A DNA stretch of 64,000 bases from Portunus trituberculatus (lineage: Eukaryota > Arthropoda > Malacostraca > Decapoda > Portunidae). Both the position numbers and the translations under genes were made by a program. The notes under the pieces are model-generated. The model ran no database searches and had not been told where the DNA came from. It saw nothing but the letters and a program-made list of their open reading frames with translations. Numbering within the stretch: the stretch's first letter is position 1; every line of letters begins with the position of its first letter. The DNA lies in assembly GCF_017591435.1 (NCBI RefSeq), contig NW_025541370.1, forward strand, positions 715,561 through 779,560, read 5' to 3'. Positions 10,685 to 64,000 of the stretch are shown in pieces.

Positions 10685-12409
10685 TCATACTCGTGTGGCC
10701 CCGCCTCCATATCTACACACATCCAGCTTTCCTTTAAAACTATGCACAGTCCTCGCTGACACCACCTCCTCACTCAAACTATTCCACACCTCCACACATT
10801 GTGGGAAACAATATTTCTTCACATCCTTCAAGCATATTCCCTTGGCTATCTTTTTACTATGCGATCTCGTAGTTCTATTTAAATTTTCCTCTCTCAACAT
10901 CATTTGTTCATTATCCACTTCATCCAAACCGTTCAACAGTTTATAAACCTGTATTAAATCTTCTCTTTCTCTTCTTGGTTCCAAGGTAAGCAAATTAATT
11001 TCTTTTAATCTCTCCTCATAGGTCATTTCTGCCAATTCCGGAACCATTTTTGTTGCCATTCTCTGTAATCTCTCCAACTTCCTTATATGCTTCTTTTTAT
11101 AAGGGGACCAAACCACCCCAGCATATTCCAATCTTGGTCTAATTACCGTACTAATTAATTTCTTCATCATATCTTTATCCATATAATGAAAGGCTAATCC
11201 AATATTTCTAGTCAAATTATATGTTTCTCCAAACATCTTGTCAATATGAGCCTCAAACTGCCCATGGTCTTGTATTATCACTCCCAAATCCTTTTCCTTT
11301 TCCACCTTTTTCAACACTACTCCTTCACCCATCTTATATGACCCTCTTGGCCGTCTTCCACTCTTCCCCATCTCCATTACATGACTTTTGCTCAGATTAA
11401 ATTCCATCTCCCACCTCTTGCTCCACTCCCAAATCCTATCCAGATCTGCCTGTAAAATTTCACAATCTTCTTCACTCTTCACACACCTACACAACTTCGC
11501 ATCATCCGCAAACAAATTAATATAACTGTTTACTCCTCTGGCATATCATTAATATAGACAAGGAAAAGTATTGGTGCCAGCACTGAACCTTGTGGGACTC
11601 CACTCTCCACCACCAACCAGTCCGACTTTGCATCCCTTATTACCGTTCTCATCTCCCTCCATCTCAAGTAGTTTTCCATCCACTTTAACACTTTTCCTTC
11701 AGTCCTCCATAAATCTCTAATTTCCATAGCAGTCTCATGTGAGGTACCTTGTCAAAAGCTTTTTTAAATCCAAATATACACAGTCCATCCATCCCTCTCT
11801 CTTGTATTTTGTCAACCACTCTTGAATAAAAGCTCAGTAGATTTGTTACACATGACCTCCCTTTCCTAAAGCCAAATTGATGATCCGATAATAACTTATG
11901 ATCCTCCAGGAACCGTATCCAATATTTCTTTATCACCCTCTCACAAATCTTACCGACCACACTTGTTAAAGACACAGGTCTATAGTTAAGAGGCTCTTCC
12001 TTACTGCCTCCCTTATAAATGGGCACCACTTCAGCTCTTTTCCACTCTACTGGTACTTCCCTGTTTCTAATGAGCACCTTATAATATCATATAATGGATC
12101 TATCAATTCTTCTCTACATTCCTTCAATAATTTGCCTGAAACTTCATCTGGTCCCATCGCTTTATCATCTTTAAGTTCCTCCAACATTTTATATAACTCC
12201 TTTTTAGGTATCTTAATGTCATCCATGTGCACATTTCCTTCTACATTCTGAGGCTTTACAAACATTGTTTCTTTAGTAAATACTTGTTGAAACCTATTAT
12301 TTAGCAATTCCACGATATTCTTAGGGTCATCTACTATCCCTTGCTCTCCTTTTAATCTTTCAATGGACTCTCTCTTTTTAAGTTTACCATTTATGAACCT
12401 GTAAAACAA
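10685..12409 (-). pseudogene. LINE-A A2 reverse transcriptase region, frameshifted
   Basis: Four overlapping open pieces (12,047-12,409; 11,685-12,077; 11,530-11,727; 10,685-11,515) carry the RT in order: MGPDEVSGKLLKECREEL, YRPVSLTSVVGKICERVIKK, FGFRKGRSCVTNLLSFYS, KKAFDKVPH, SGVPQGSVLAPILF, FADDAKLC, then a thumb and C-terminal domain ending in SARTVHSFKGKLDVCRYG. The last piece alone is 276 codons. Frame changes near 12,060, 11,700 and 11,520 prevent a single product. The enzyme would copy LINE RNA at a nicked target. Confidence 0.88.
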
Positions 12410-12422
12410 TTTTGGATGTTCC

Positions 12423-13400
12423 TTACTCTTGTCTACAATATCTTTTCAAATTTTCTTTCTTCCTCCTCCTTACCCTCACATACTCATTTCTCGCCACTCT
12501 ATAATTCTCCTTATTTAGTATATTCCTGCTCTTTTTCCATCTTTTCCAAGCCACATCTCTCTTTTCCTTAGCCTTAACACAAGTTGCATTAAACCAATCC
12601 TTTCTTCCTTCCTCTCTCGGTTTATACTTTGGTACAAATTTCATAACTCCTTCTTTATAATATTTCATAAAAATCTCATATTTTTTTGCACTTCTCTGAT
12701 TTGTAACATCTCCTCCCAATCTAATGTTCTGAAATAATTTTTCAAACTTTCTGTGTCCATCTTTCTATAATTCAATCTACCACTCCTGTATGTCTCATCT
12801 CTCCTTCGCTGTGTTATTGCCATCTGCATTTCCATAACCACATGATCACTCTTCCCCAATGGACATTTATATTGTATATCCCACATAGGTACACTTCTCG
12901 TGTTAACACCAAATCCAGTCTAGCCGGTTCATCATCTCTATATCTAGTATTTTCTTTCACCCTCTGTTCCATCATATTTTCCATCATTAGATTAAGGAAT
13001 CTCTCTCCCCATGCTTCCTCTCCAACACCACTTACTAGATTTTCCCAATCCACTTCTTTACAATTAAAATCTCCTACTAGTATCACCTTTCTTTTTCCAG
13101 TTAATACACTTTCCAAACTCTGTAAAGTATCCTTGATCATATTGTCGTATTCCCTTAATGTCCAAGAATTTGTTTTAGGAGGTACATAGGTCACCATGAT
13201 TATTAATTCTTTTCCATCACTTTTTAACCTTATGCTTATCACTTCTGCGTTGTTCTTCCCATACCAAACCTTATCCACATTTATCTTTCTTCGTCATAAT
13301 CATAACTCCTCCTCCACCTTTACCCTCTCTATCCTTTCTCCATATATTATATTTATTATCCAAATTTACCTTTGTTTTTCATGTAATTTTGTCTCAGTCA
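12423..13400 (-). pseudogene. LINE-A A2 endonuclease region and linker, frameshifted
   Basis: 12,814-13,278 encodes the second half of an AP-type endonuclease: VTYVPPKTNSWT, ILVGDFNCKEVDWENL and an RLDLVLTREV segment followed by GRVIMWLW where other copies have GKSDHAVLE. 12,423-12,886 encodes the basic linker toward the RT (KPREEGRKDWFNATCVKAKE). The endonuclease N-terminus (around 13,280-13,500) is degraded into other frames. Confidence 0.8.
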
Positions 13401-13507
13401 AACACACTATATCAGGCTTCTCCACCATCATATAGTCTTGCAATTCCAATCTACTTGACAGTATCCCATCTATATTAGTATACATTACGGTCCACCCACT
13501 GCTCCCT

Positions 13508-14353
13508 CTAGGGTTCCTCCGCATTCCTTCTTTCCACATACCATTTTCTGACTCTCTCTCCTATAACTCTCCCAAAAAACTTTTCTTTTTCCTCTTCAAA
13601 CCGTTCATCATTTTTCCTTCTCGCCTCTTCCAACAATTCCTTATATCTTCTCCTCTCTTCTTCATTTCTATTCTTTCTCACAAACACCTCTTTACAACCT
13701 TCTATCTCTCTTAACTTTGATGTTCTATATAGGATATCCTCCGCAGATTGTTGTGACTTCAGTACTACTTTAATCGGTCTCCTTACTCCCTCCTTATACG
13801 GACCCAGTCTATGGATCTCTTCCACTTCTTCTTGTAGGTCTTTTTTTCATCATCATTTAGATTTTTGAACAGATCTCTTACCGTTTTAATTCTTCTTAAT
13901 TCTCTTAGGCTTATATGTTATATTTTGTTCTTTCATCCCAAATATTAACACACTCTTCTTCTTTTCTGCTATTTCTCTTATCAATGTTTCCTTATTCTTC
14001 ATAACATTAACCAGTTCCTTAGACCTTTCTTTTTTGTCTTCATTCAACTGATCTTTAATTATTTCTTGTAATCCAACCATCTCAGCTTCCCTAGACTCAG
14101 TCCATTGTGTTTTCTTCAGTTCCCACTCCCTTTTAAACCTCTCACTTTGCTCACTGATCATTTCCTTTACAACTTTCTCCATTTTCTCCTCCAACCGTCT
14201 CTTATATTTTTCAACCTCCACTCTCAAGTGTGCATTCTCATCCACCAATCGTTTTTCATTTTCCTTCAGTCTCTTGACTCTTTCCTTCAAAGCCTTGCGG
14301 AATTCTCTATCCTGCTCCTCCTCACTCCTCTGAACTTTTAATTCCTTCACCAA
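13508..14353 (-). pseudogene. LINE-A A2 ORF1, coiled-coil protein, broken
   Basis: Two pieces (13,886-14,353 and 13,508-13,825) are Lys/Glu-rich with heptad-like spacing (RLKENEKRLVDENAHLRVE), then the conserved REIAEKKKSVLIFGMKE segment, RMGPYKEG-like and FFGRVIGERVRKWY segments. The same order appears in the ORF1s at 41.8, 38.1 and 49.7 kb, so this is a family-wide nucleic-acid-binding chaperone-type protein. No zinc knuckle is visible. Confidence 0.75.
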
Positions 14354-14366
14354 CTCCCCAAATTTC

Positions 14367-14370
<4 letters not shown>

Positions 14371-14397
<27 letters not shown>
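14371..14397. repeat. (GT)n between two LINE pieces
   Basis: Separates the truncated 5' end of LINE-A A2 from the 3' end of another LINE to its right (both minus strand). Confidence 0.9.
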
Positions 14398-14400
<3 letters not shown>

Positions 14401-14633
14401 TTACCTAATTGTATTTACCTAATTGTAACATACGGGAAAGGAGCTATGCTCGTACTGTCCCGTCTCCATATCTACTAATGTCCAGCTTTTTCTTAAAATC
14501 ATGAATATTCCTTGCGTTGACCACTTCCACGTCTAAACTATTCCATGCTTCCACCCTTCTATGAGGGAAGCTATATTTTTTCACATCTCTCCTATAAGTG
14601 GCCATTTTTAGTTTTTTCCCATGCCCTCTCGAC

Positions 14634-14635
<2 letters not shown>
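14398..14635 (-). mobile_element. 3' end of a LINE-A-related element
   Basis: The reverse complement ends in GTTACAATTAGGTAAATAC plus a second AATTAGGTAAATAC unit, the tail design shared by LINE-A, -B and -C. The upstream part encodes a degraded C-terminal segment (ATYRRDVKKYSFPHRRVE-like). Its 5' edge lies in another (GT)n tract. Confidence 0.75.
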
Positions 14636-14703
<68 letters not shown>

Positions 14704-14875
14704 ATCAAAATAGGTATTTATATCACATACAAGGCTGAGTAATGAGAGCGCAAAATATCCGTGCAGCACACACTATTTTTACTTTTTTTTTCTTTTTGAG
14801 AGGGGAACGGGTATAAACCTTCATACAGCCAATCCCAGCTTTTCTTCTGTTATTTCTTTTTTTTTTAAGATGTAA

Positions 14876-14941
<66 letters not shown>
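14636..14941. repeat. (GT)n-(GA)n block and (TA)n microsatellite
   Basis: (GT)n then (GA)n at about 14,636-14,700, 175 bp of other sequence, then (TA)n at about 14,877-14,941. Confidence 0.93.
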
Positions 14942-14943
<2 letters not shown>

Positions 14944-15595
14944 CTAAGCCTTACGACATCCAGAGAGGAAACATTATGATCCATTTTTGCATCAGGAGAC
15001 ATCAACGTGTAGGACGGAGAAAAGAGCGTGCAGACGATCTTATACAGTAAAGCCCTTTATTTTTGTACTGTTATACGGTCCCTGGCAACTTCTCAAGACG
15101 CTGATAAAACTAGTTATAATGTCTGTTCAGTTAAAGGAAGAGTTTAAAAGTACATACTTTCCTGCCGGTCACTTATTTTGTTTGACCTCTGATATGGGTT
15201 TCCATGTGGATTACTGATGACTATTGCAACTTATAACATTATCATGCCTTAACTGTATATCTGTGAATCCGTGATAAGTACAATTGGTTAACGGTCGTTA
15301 CGCCGTAAAGCATCTTGTGAGTGCGGCTGCCTTGTTAAGCCCATTCGAATAATCTTTTAACACACCAATATCCTATTACTTTTGCATCATATCTAATACA
15401 TAAAAAACGTGTACTGTACCATATATAGTATACTGAGCGACCTGGCCAGCGTAGACCTCTGCTGTCTGTGTGTGATTAGATAATTACGTGCGCGTGATTT
15501 GTAAAGTAATAATGATAAAAGTGGGCTACATATACAAGACATTTGAGTAATTTGATAATACGCACGCTTATTTGATTTTCTTACTTATTTTTTTA
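14942..15595. other. Upstream region of the LPMO gene
   Basis: No exon is recognised. A non-coding first exon and promoter of the LPMO gene could lie here or inside the AT tract that follows, but I see no element I can defend. Confidence 0.35.
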
Positions 15596-15962
<367 letters not shown>

Positions 15963-16009
15963 TCATCTCAATTTTCACCATATAAATTTTTCAGATACGT
16001 TTAAACAAG

Positions 16010-25173
<9,164 letters not shown>

Positions 25174-25179
25174 GGTGAT

Positions 25180-25181
<2 letters not shown>

Positions 25182-25217
<36 letters not shown>
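25182..25217. repeat. (CA)n microsatellite after the LPMO stop codon
   Basis: About 17 CA units starting roughly 9 bp after the TAA, followed by GTG and the TTAGG array. Confidence 0.95.
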
Positions 25218-25219
<2 letters not shown>

Positions 25220-25222
25220 GTG

Positions 25223-25250
25223 TTAGGTTAGGTTAGGTTAGGTTAGGTTA
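25223..25250 (+). repeat. Interstitial (TTAGG)n telomere-type array
   Basis: Five perfect TTAGG units plus TTA. TTAGG is the arthropod telomere repeat. The final bases overlap the GTTAAAGATATG with which the truncated LINE-A copy A3 starts. Confidence 0.95.
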
Positions 25251-26244
25251 AAGATATGAAGTCCAAGTGGAGAACAGTAGACAGCGGAGTGCCACAGGGG
25301 TCAGTATTGGCACCAATACTTTTTCTCGTATATATAAATGACATGCCAGAGGGAGTGAACAGCTACATAAATCTGTTTGCGGACGATGTGAAACTGTGCA
25401 GAGTCATTAAACAAAAAGAGGATTGTGAAATACTACAGGAAGACTTAAACAAGATCTGGAAATGGAGCAAAAAATGGGAGATGGAATTCAATGTGGACAA
25501 AAGCCATGTCATGGAAATGGGAAAAGTGAAAGACGACCAGTGGGAATCTATAAGATGGGAGATGGAGTAGAACTAGAAAAAGTAAAAAGGAAAAGGACTT
25601 GGGAGTGACAATGGAAGAAAATAATCAACCGGTTAGCCATATTGATAGAATTTTCAGAGAGACGATAATTTGCTAAGGAATATTGGAGTAGCATTTCACT
25701 ATATGGACAAGGAAATGATGAAGAAATTGATAAGTACTAAAATAAGACCTAGATTGGAATATGCAGGAGTTGTGTGGACTCCCCATAAAAGAAACACATA
25801 AGAAAATTAGAGAGACTACAAAAATGGCTACAAGAATGGTTCCAGAATTTAAAGGATGGCATATGAGGAGAGACTAAAGGCAATGGATCTACCAACCTTG
25901 GAGCAGAGAAGAGAGAGGGATCTGATACAAGTTTATAAATTGATTAACGAATGGATGAAGTGGATAATGAGAAACTGATCCTGAGAGAAGAATATGACTT
26001 TAGAAGCACAAGATCGCATAGTAAGAAACTAAGGAAGGGACGATGTCTGAGAGATGTTAAAAATTTAGTTTCCAAAAGATGTGTTGAAACTTGGAACAGT
26101 TTGAGTGAGGAAGTGGTATCAGCAAAGAGTGTACATAGTTTTAAAGAAAAATTGGATAAGTGTAGATATGGAGACGGGACCACACGAGCATAAAGCCCAG
26201 GCCCTGTAAAACTACAACTAGGTAAATACAACTAGGTAAATACA
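25246..26244 (+). mobile_element. LINE-A copy A3, 5'-truncated RT fragment
   Basis: Begins inside the RT (SGVPQGSVLAPILFLVYIND, then FADDVKLC near 25,375), runs through the thumb and C-terminal domain, and ends AAGCCCAGGCCCTG plus two AACTAGGTAAATAC tails. Multiple one-base deletions break the frame after 25,570. The sequence is closest to the 48.9-49.6-kb piece. It would form part of the 3' UTR of any long LPMO transcript. Confidence 0.88.
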
Positions 26245-26549
26245 CGGCCCAGTAGCTCAGTGGTTAGAGCGCTGGCTTCACAAGCCAGATGACCGGGATT
26301 CGATTCCCTGGCCGGGTGGAGATATTTAGGTGTGTCTCCTTTCACGTGTAGCCCCTGTTCACCTAGCAGTGAGTAGGTACGGGATGTAAATCGAGGAGTT
26401 GTGACCTTGTTGTCCCAGTGTGTGGTGTGTGCCTGGTCTCAGACCTATCCCAAGATCGGAAATAATGAGCTCTGAGCTCGTTCCGTAGGGTAACGTCTGG
26501 CTGTCTTGTCAGAGACTGCAGCAGATCAAACAGTGAATTACACACACAC
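26245..26549 (+). mobile_element. SINE-1 copy 3, tRNA-derived
   Basis: Starts GGCCCAGTAGCTCAGTGG immediately after the LINE-A 3' tail. It has the CAC anticodon arm, B box GGATTCGATTCC, the shared body, and ends AACAGTGAATTA plus (CA)n. Confidence 0.88.
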
Positions 26550-27292
26550 ACTTATTACTAATTTGCTTTATACATGAAAAAATAAAATAAAATAAATAAA
26601 TAAATAAACAAAAAAATGTGGATTGAGATGAAATTACATTTTTCTCCATCTTTCCAGGAGGCACTTTATGGTCTAACATGACAGCAGTTCAGTGACTGCC
26701 TAACCAATAAATCACAAGATTAACCACTTGAAAATGCTTCACAACAAAGAAGCAAAATATTAAGAACTCTGGACAGCTGCGGGAAGCTGGAAACTGGTTC
26801 CTGGAACAGACATGTGGTATTCCAAAAACTGCATTCATGTTGAGCAGTGTCCTGTCTCAGTGTAAAGGTATTATGTAGGTGTCTAATCCTAAGAGAGAGG
26901 CAATATAAATATCCCTTTCAATTATTATTTCCATTGTTACAGGACTCTCAAATAATGCATCCTAACTGAGTAAATCACTTGGTCATATTGCAGAAGTCTT
27001 GGTCATACTATGTATACACAGTGTGTCCATTAATCTAAACTTACATCAGGATGATACCTTGAGTGTTAATACTCCTGTAATTTGAATAAAATGTTAATTT
27101 TTCAACATTCTTCTTTGTATCTGCCATCCAAGGAATATAATTCATGCCCAAGTATCCAACTACTATATCAGTACTTACACACTATAAAACTGATTGCACA
27201 CCAAAAAAAATCCATCTCCCTCCATTCTGTTACCTTGTGACAAATAATGTAATAATTGATACATATACTATGCATATGTATGCTCATTAATA

Positions 27293-27375
<83 letters not shown>

Positions 27376-27536
27376 GGATTTATTGCTTGATAACTGATAA
27401 ATCAATAAATCCAAAATTCTAGTATGTAGTAGCAATGATATTGATATCTTAAATAAAAAAATAATAAATCCAAAACTTCATATTCATCTTTATCTTAGGA
27501 AACCTGAAAAATGTTAGAGAAAATTCACATTCCAAA
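26550..27536. other. Intergenic region between the convergent LPMO and DARS2 genes
   Basis: The first AATAAA downstream of the LPMO stop on the plus strand is in an A-rich AATA-type run at 26,577-26,608, so a polyadenylation site there is possible. (AT)n occupies about 27,298-27,373. No exon is recognised. Confidence 0.4.
27298..27373. repeat. (AT)n microsatellite
   Basis: About 38 AT units between the two host genes. Confidence 0.95.
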
Positions 27537-27542
27537 TTTATT
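27537..27542 (-). promoter_or_regulatory. Candidate DARS2 polyadenylation signal
   Basis: AATAAA on the minus strand, 345 bp after the DARS2 stop codon. The region is AT-rich, so chance occurrences are expected. Confidence 0.3.
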
Positions 27543-27886
27543 TTGTCTCTTCACTAATGAAAAGTACAGTAGTATGGTTTTAAATGAAATTATTATGTAC
27601 ATAAAATTAATTTTGACAGTCAAAAACTTTAACATACTCATGTTCCAAACACTAATATTATTGATTATAACTAGTTTAGAATCAAAAGTATTCACAATAC
27701 TGAAGAATCGACAATGCGTGAAAACCAATTACCAGGTGACCAAAAACCTGATATTGTTACTGCAATAATGCTTACCTATGCATACATGTAATAAAACCAA
27801 CCTGCGTAGGATCACAGTGAATATAACATATCTATTCTTATTCTTTCATGATCTTTGGGTGTCTGCTACTGTATGAAGCAGTATTT

Positions 27887-61515
<33,629 letters not shown>

Positions 61516-61719
61516 CTGTAAGTAATATCCTGAAACAATTATGCTAGCATAAAAAAATAAAATACTCTTTCATTATATGAGAGTGCACCAACTGTGGATA
61601 ATAAGGGTGTAGAAAGAGGAGAGAGGAGATAAGAGAGAGGAAGAGAGAAGGGGAAAAAAAAATAATAAAATAGATAAATAAATAAAAAAATAAAATAAAT
61701 AAAAAAAAAAAAAATCAGC

Positions 61720-62115
61720 AAGCTGCTAGTTCTTCAAGACTAATCAGAGACAATCATAAAACTCCAATGACTTAAACTCTTAAAAGAGTTCAAGTCATTG
61801 GAAGTGGGAAATACAGAATCAGACAGGGAATTCCGGAGTTTATCACCAAAAGCTGCCGTGGTACAGTGGAACCATGTGTACTTTGGGGCCAGAGGGTCTC
61901 CAAGCATATGGGTTTGAATCCTGTCCATGGTCTGAGTGTAGATTGGGCTTCCTCACTCGGGGTAACGATTTCCTAGTGGGTGGGCTTTTAGATAGGAGGT
62001 ACCGCAAAAAGTATCCCCTTTAGCGAAGAAATTACCGTGAAAAAAGCCCACATTGCATAAATAAGAAAATAAAAAATAAAAAGATTGAAAGAAATGGTTA
62101 ACTCTTGCATTATAT
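61720..62115 (-). mobile_element. LINE-J 3' fragment split by SINE-2
   Basis: 61,733-61,848 is the LINE-J segment around AACTCCGGAATTCC read on the minus strand. The matching AATGGTTAACTCTTGCAT piece lies at 62,090-62,110 on the other side of the SINE. Confidence 0.65.
61850..62090 (+). mobile_element. SINE-2 copy, tRNA-derived
   Basis: Head GCCGTGGTACAGTGGAACC and B box GGGTTTGAATCCTGTCC, body with GGGCTTCCTCACTC and GATAGGAGGTACC, ending GCCCACATTGCATAAATAAG and an A-rich tail. Same family as the reverse copy at 7,000-7,226. Confidence 0.82.
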
Positions 62116-62146
62116 CATATACCATGACTACATTGTATAAAAGTTT

Positions 62147-62152
<6 letters not shown>

Positions 62153-62234
<82 letters not shown>

Positions 62235-62237
62235 TCT
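62153..62237. repeat. (TC)n microsatellite
   Basis: About 42 TC units with one TG interruption. Confidence 0.96.
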
Positions 62238-62381
62238 TCTGGGTTCTGTTCTGTCACTAACTTTCTTCCTATAATCTTGAAAGAAAAGTTGTCCTGTTAA
62301 CTCCTACACTGATGAGATTTCCCTGGACTTCACATCTTTTCATAGATATTCAATCCCTTTGGAAATCAAACAGCTCACATA

Positions 62382-62387
62382 TGAAAA

Positions 62388-62463
<76 letters not shown>

Positions 62464-62465
62464 TT
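62382..62465. repeat. Palindromic A-tract, (AT)n, T-tract block
   Basis: About 22 A, then (AT)n of about 42 bp, then about 20 T, which makes a near-perfect 84-bp palindrome. The T side is the reverse-strand poly(A) tail of the LINE-J copy at 62,466. Confidence 0.93.
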
Positions 62466-64000
62466 AATGCAGGAGGGACAACTGGCCAAGAGCAACAAAA
62501 TATGGAGAAAAAAAAAAAAAAAGCCCACTGAGTTGCCAGTTCCCTTAAAAGACATGAGTTAAAAAAAATTGAGGGACAAAGGTTTTGACACCTCTCTTAA
62601 AAAAAAGGCAAGTCCTAGGAAGATGGAGATACAGAAGCAGGCAGGGAGTTCCAGAGTTTACCAGAAAAAGGTATGAATGATTGAGAATACTGGTTAACTC
62701 TTGCATTAGGGAGTTGGACAGAATAGGGGTGAGAGGAAAAAGAAATCCCTGTGCAGCAAAGCCACAGGAGGCGGGGAGGCATACAGTTAGCATGATCAGT
62801 AGAGCAGTTAACATGAAAATGGCGATAAGAGATAGAAAGAGATGCAACATTTTGGAGGTGAGAGAAAGGCTGAAGACAGTCAGTCAGAGGAGACAAGCTT
62901 TTGATTCCACCCTATCTAATGAAACTGTGTGAAAGGAATTGCCCACACCCCAAAAAAAAAAAACATGCAAAGAGTACTCCATACAAGGACGGATAAAGTC
63001 CTTGTACAGAATTAGCAGTTGGCGAGAAAAACTGACGGACACGCTACAGAAAGCCTAACTTCATAAATGCCGTTTTAGTGAGAGATGACATATGAAGCTT
63101 CCAGTTAAGATCAAGAGTAAATGATAGGCTGAGGATATTCAATGTAGAAGAGGGAGACAGTTGAGTGTCACTGAAGAAGAGGGGATAGTTGTCTGCAAGG
63201 TCGTGTCGAGTTGATAGATGGAGAAATTGAGTTTTTGAGGTATTGAATGCAACTAAGTTTTCTCTGTCCCAATCAGAAATCTTAGAAAGGTCAGAAGTCA
63301 GGCATTCTGTGGCATCCCTGCATGATCTGTTGACTCCCTGAAGGGATGGTAGTCTCTGAAAGGACGTGGAAAGATGTAGGGTGGTATCATCAGCATAGGA
63401 GTGGATAGGACAAGAAGTTTGGTAAAGATCATTAATGAATAATAGAGAGTGGGTGACAAGAACACTGAGGAACACCAATGTTAATGAATTTAAGAGAAGA
63501 ACAGTGGTCGTCTACCACTGCTGCAATAGAATGGTCGGAAAGGAAATTTAAGATAAAGTTGTAGAGGGAAGGAAAGAAATCATAAGGGGGCAGTTTTGAA
63601 ATAAAAATTTTGTGCTAGACTCTATCAAAAGTTTTTGATATGTCTAACGTGACAGCAAAAGTTTCACTGAAATCTATGAAAGAGATTTCAGTAAGGAACA
63701 CCAGAAGATCACCAGTAGAGTGACCTTGATGGAAGCCATACTGGCGATCAGATAGAAGATTGTAAAGTGACAGATGTTTAAGAATCTTCCTATTCAAGAT
63801 AGATTAAAAACTTTAGACAAACAAAAGATTAAAGCTATAGGATGGTAGTTTGATGGATTAGAATGGTCACCCTTTTTAGGAACAGGCTGAATGTAGGCAA
63901 ACTTCCAGCAAGAAGGAAAGGAAGAAGTCGATAGACATAGTTAAAAGAGTTTGGCCAGGCAAGATGCAAGCACAGAAGCACAGTTTTTGAGAACAACAGG
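62466..64000 (-). mobile_element. LINE-J copy with reverse transcriptase, runs off the window edge
   Basis: The minus strand encodes, in broken frames, QYGFHQGHSTGDLLVFLTE and TLDISKTFDRV (63,615-63,797), the catalytic YADDTTLHLSTSF near 63,370-63,400, and FNTSKTQFLHLSTRHDLADN (63,044-63,478). The C-terminal part (62,545-62,900) and a 3' end TTGTTGCTCTTGGCCAGTTG with poly(A) follow. It is not CR1-like in its tail. The 5' part lies beyond 64,000. It is inactivated by stops and frameshifts. Confidence 0.85.
63044..63478 (-). pseudogene. LINE-J reverse transcriptase, palm to thumb
   Basis: 144-codon frame with SYADDTTLHL carrying the two catalytic Asp, then SDLSKISDWDRENLVAFNTS and the LNWKLHMSSLTKTAFMKLGF block. 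The upstream PQ(G/C)S region and AFDRV block are in other frames (63,480-63,800). Confidence 0.82.

Larger units (their letters stand above)
10637..14370 (-). mobile_element. LINE-A copy A2, CR1-like, nearly full length
   Basis: A 3.7-kb minus-strand copy with the order coiled-coil ORF1, endonuclease, reverse transcriptase. It ends in CCTGTAAAATTACAACTAGG and a tandem AACTAGGTGAATAC-type tail. Its 5' end is truncated inside ORF1 at a (GT)n tract (14,371-14,397). I call it CR1-like from the gene order and the short tandem 3' tail rather than poly(A); the clade would need a phylogeny. Several frame breaks are present. Confidence 0.88.

Noticed and set aside
15981..15986. TATAAA as the LPMO TATA box
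   Set aside because: It is only about 24 bp before the start codon, leaving no room for a transcription start and leader. The TTTTTCAG beside it looks more like a splice acceptor.
26245..26318. A functional tRNA-Val(CAC) gene
   Set aside because: The cloverleaf-like head is followed by the same 240-bp body in three copies, with imperfect acceptor pairing; this is a SINE head, not a tRNA gene.
61850..61928. A free-standing tRNA gene at the GCCGTGG head
   Set aside because: The body and a second copy at 7.0-7.2 kb with an A-rich tail show it is a SINE.

Overview
This is eukaryotic, gene-poor, repeat-dense DNA. It most likely comes from an arthropod, and a decapod crustacean is my best guess. 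The evidence is: two spliced genes with GT/AG introns; a five-exon AA15-type lytic polysaccharide monooxygenase (LPMO), a family typical of invertebrates; a short TTAGG array (the arthropod telomere motif); a mix of CR1-like, RTE-like, Penelope-like and DIRS-like retroelements; tRNA-derived SINEs; and very long (AT)n, (CA)n and (GA)n microsatellites. The organism call is inference.

Two host genes can be reconstructed. (1) On the + strand, 16,010-25,173, a complete secreted AA15 LPMO of 210 codons in five exons. All joints keep frame, and a signal peptide, the N-terminal copper histidine, a second histidine at mature position 91 and paired cysteines are visible. Its last intron (7.0 kb) holds a Penelope-like element that was itself split by a near full-length CR1 element with an SGNH-esterase ORF1. 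(2) On the - strand, 61,515 to 27,887, the last eight exons of a bacterial-type (mitochondrial) aspartyl-tRNA synthetase (DARS2-like). Its N-terminal exons lie beyond the right edge of the window. One DARS2 intron spans 21.6 kb and contains a train of at least seven LINE pieces, all antisense to DARS2. One of these LINEs is split by a DIRS-like tyrosine-recombinase retrotransposon with terminal inverted repeats and a large hairpin.

Layout: 0-5 kb, a SINE, a CR1-like LINE fragment and an RTE-like LINE that cuts it. 5-10 kb, 3' ends of another LINE family (here LINE-J), a second SINE family and microsatellites. 10-15 kb, a 3.7-kb LINE-A copy on the - strand with a SINE at its 3' end and another LINE 3' end upstream. 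15.6-25.2 kb, the LPMO gene. 25.2-26.5 kb, (CA)n, TTAGG repeats, a LINE-A fragment and a SINE. 27.9-61.5 kb, DARS2 with its repeat-filled introns, including TIR elements, MITEs, a Tc1-like remnant and a 312-bp tandem duplication. 61.7-64 kb, LINE-J with a SINE and an A/AT/T palindrome.

The most interesting pattern is that the CR1-like LINE copies (families A, B and related) repeatedly begin and end at (CA)n microsatellites. Their 3' ends read TAGGTAAATAC followed by (AC)n, and their truncated 5' ends are preceded by (CA)n. This gives head-to-tail LINE-(CA)n-LINE chains and suggests either target preference for AC microsatellites or microsatellite growth seeded by the LINE tail. LINE-A, -B, -C, -J, -K and SINE-1, -2, -3 are local labels used only in this answer.
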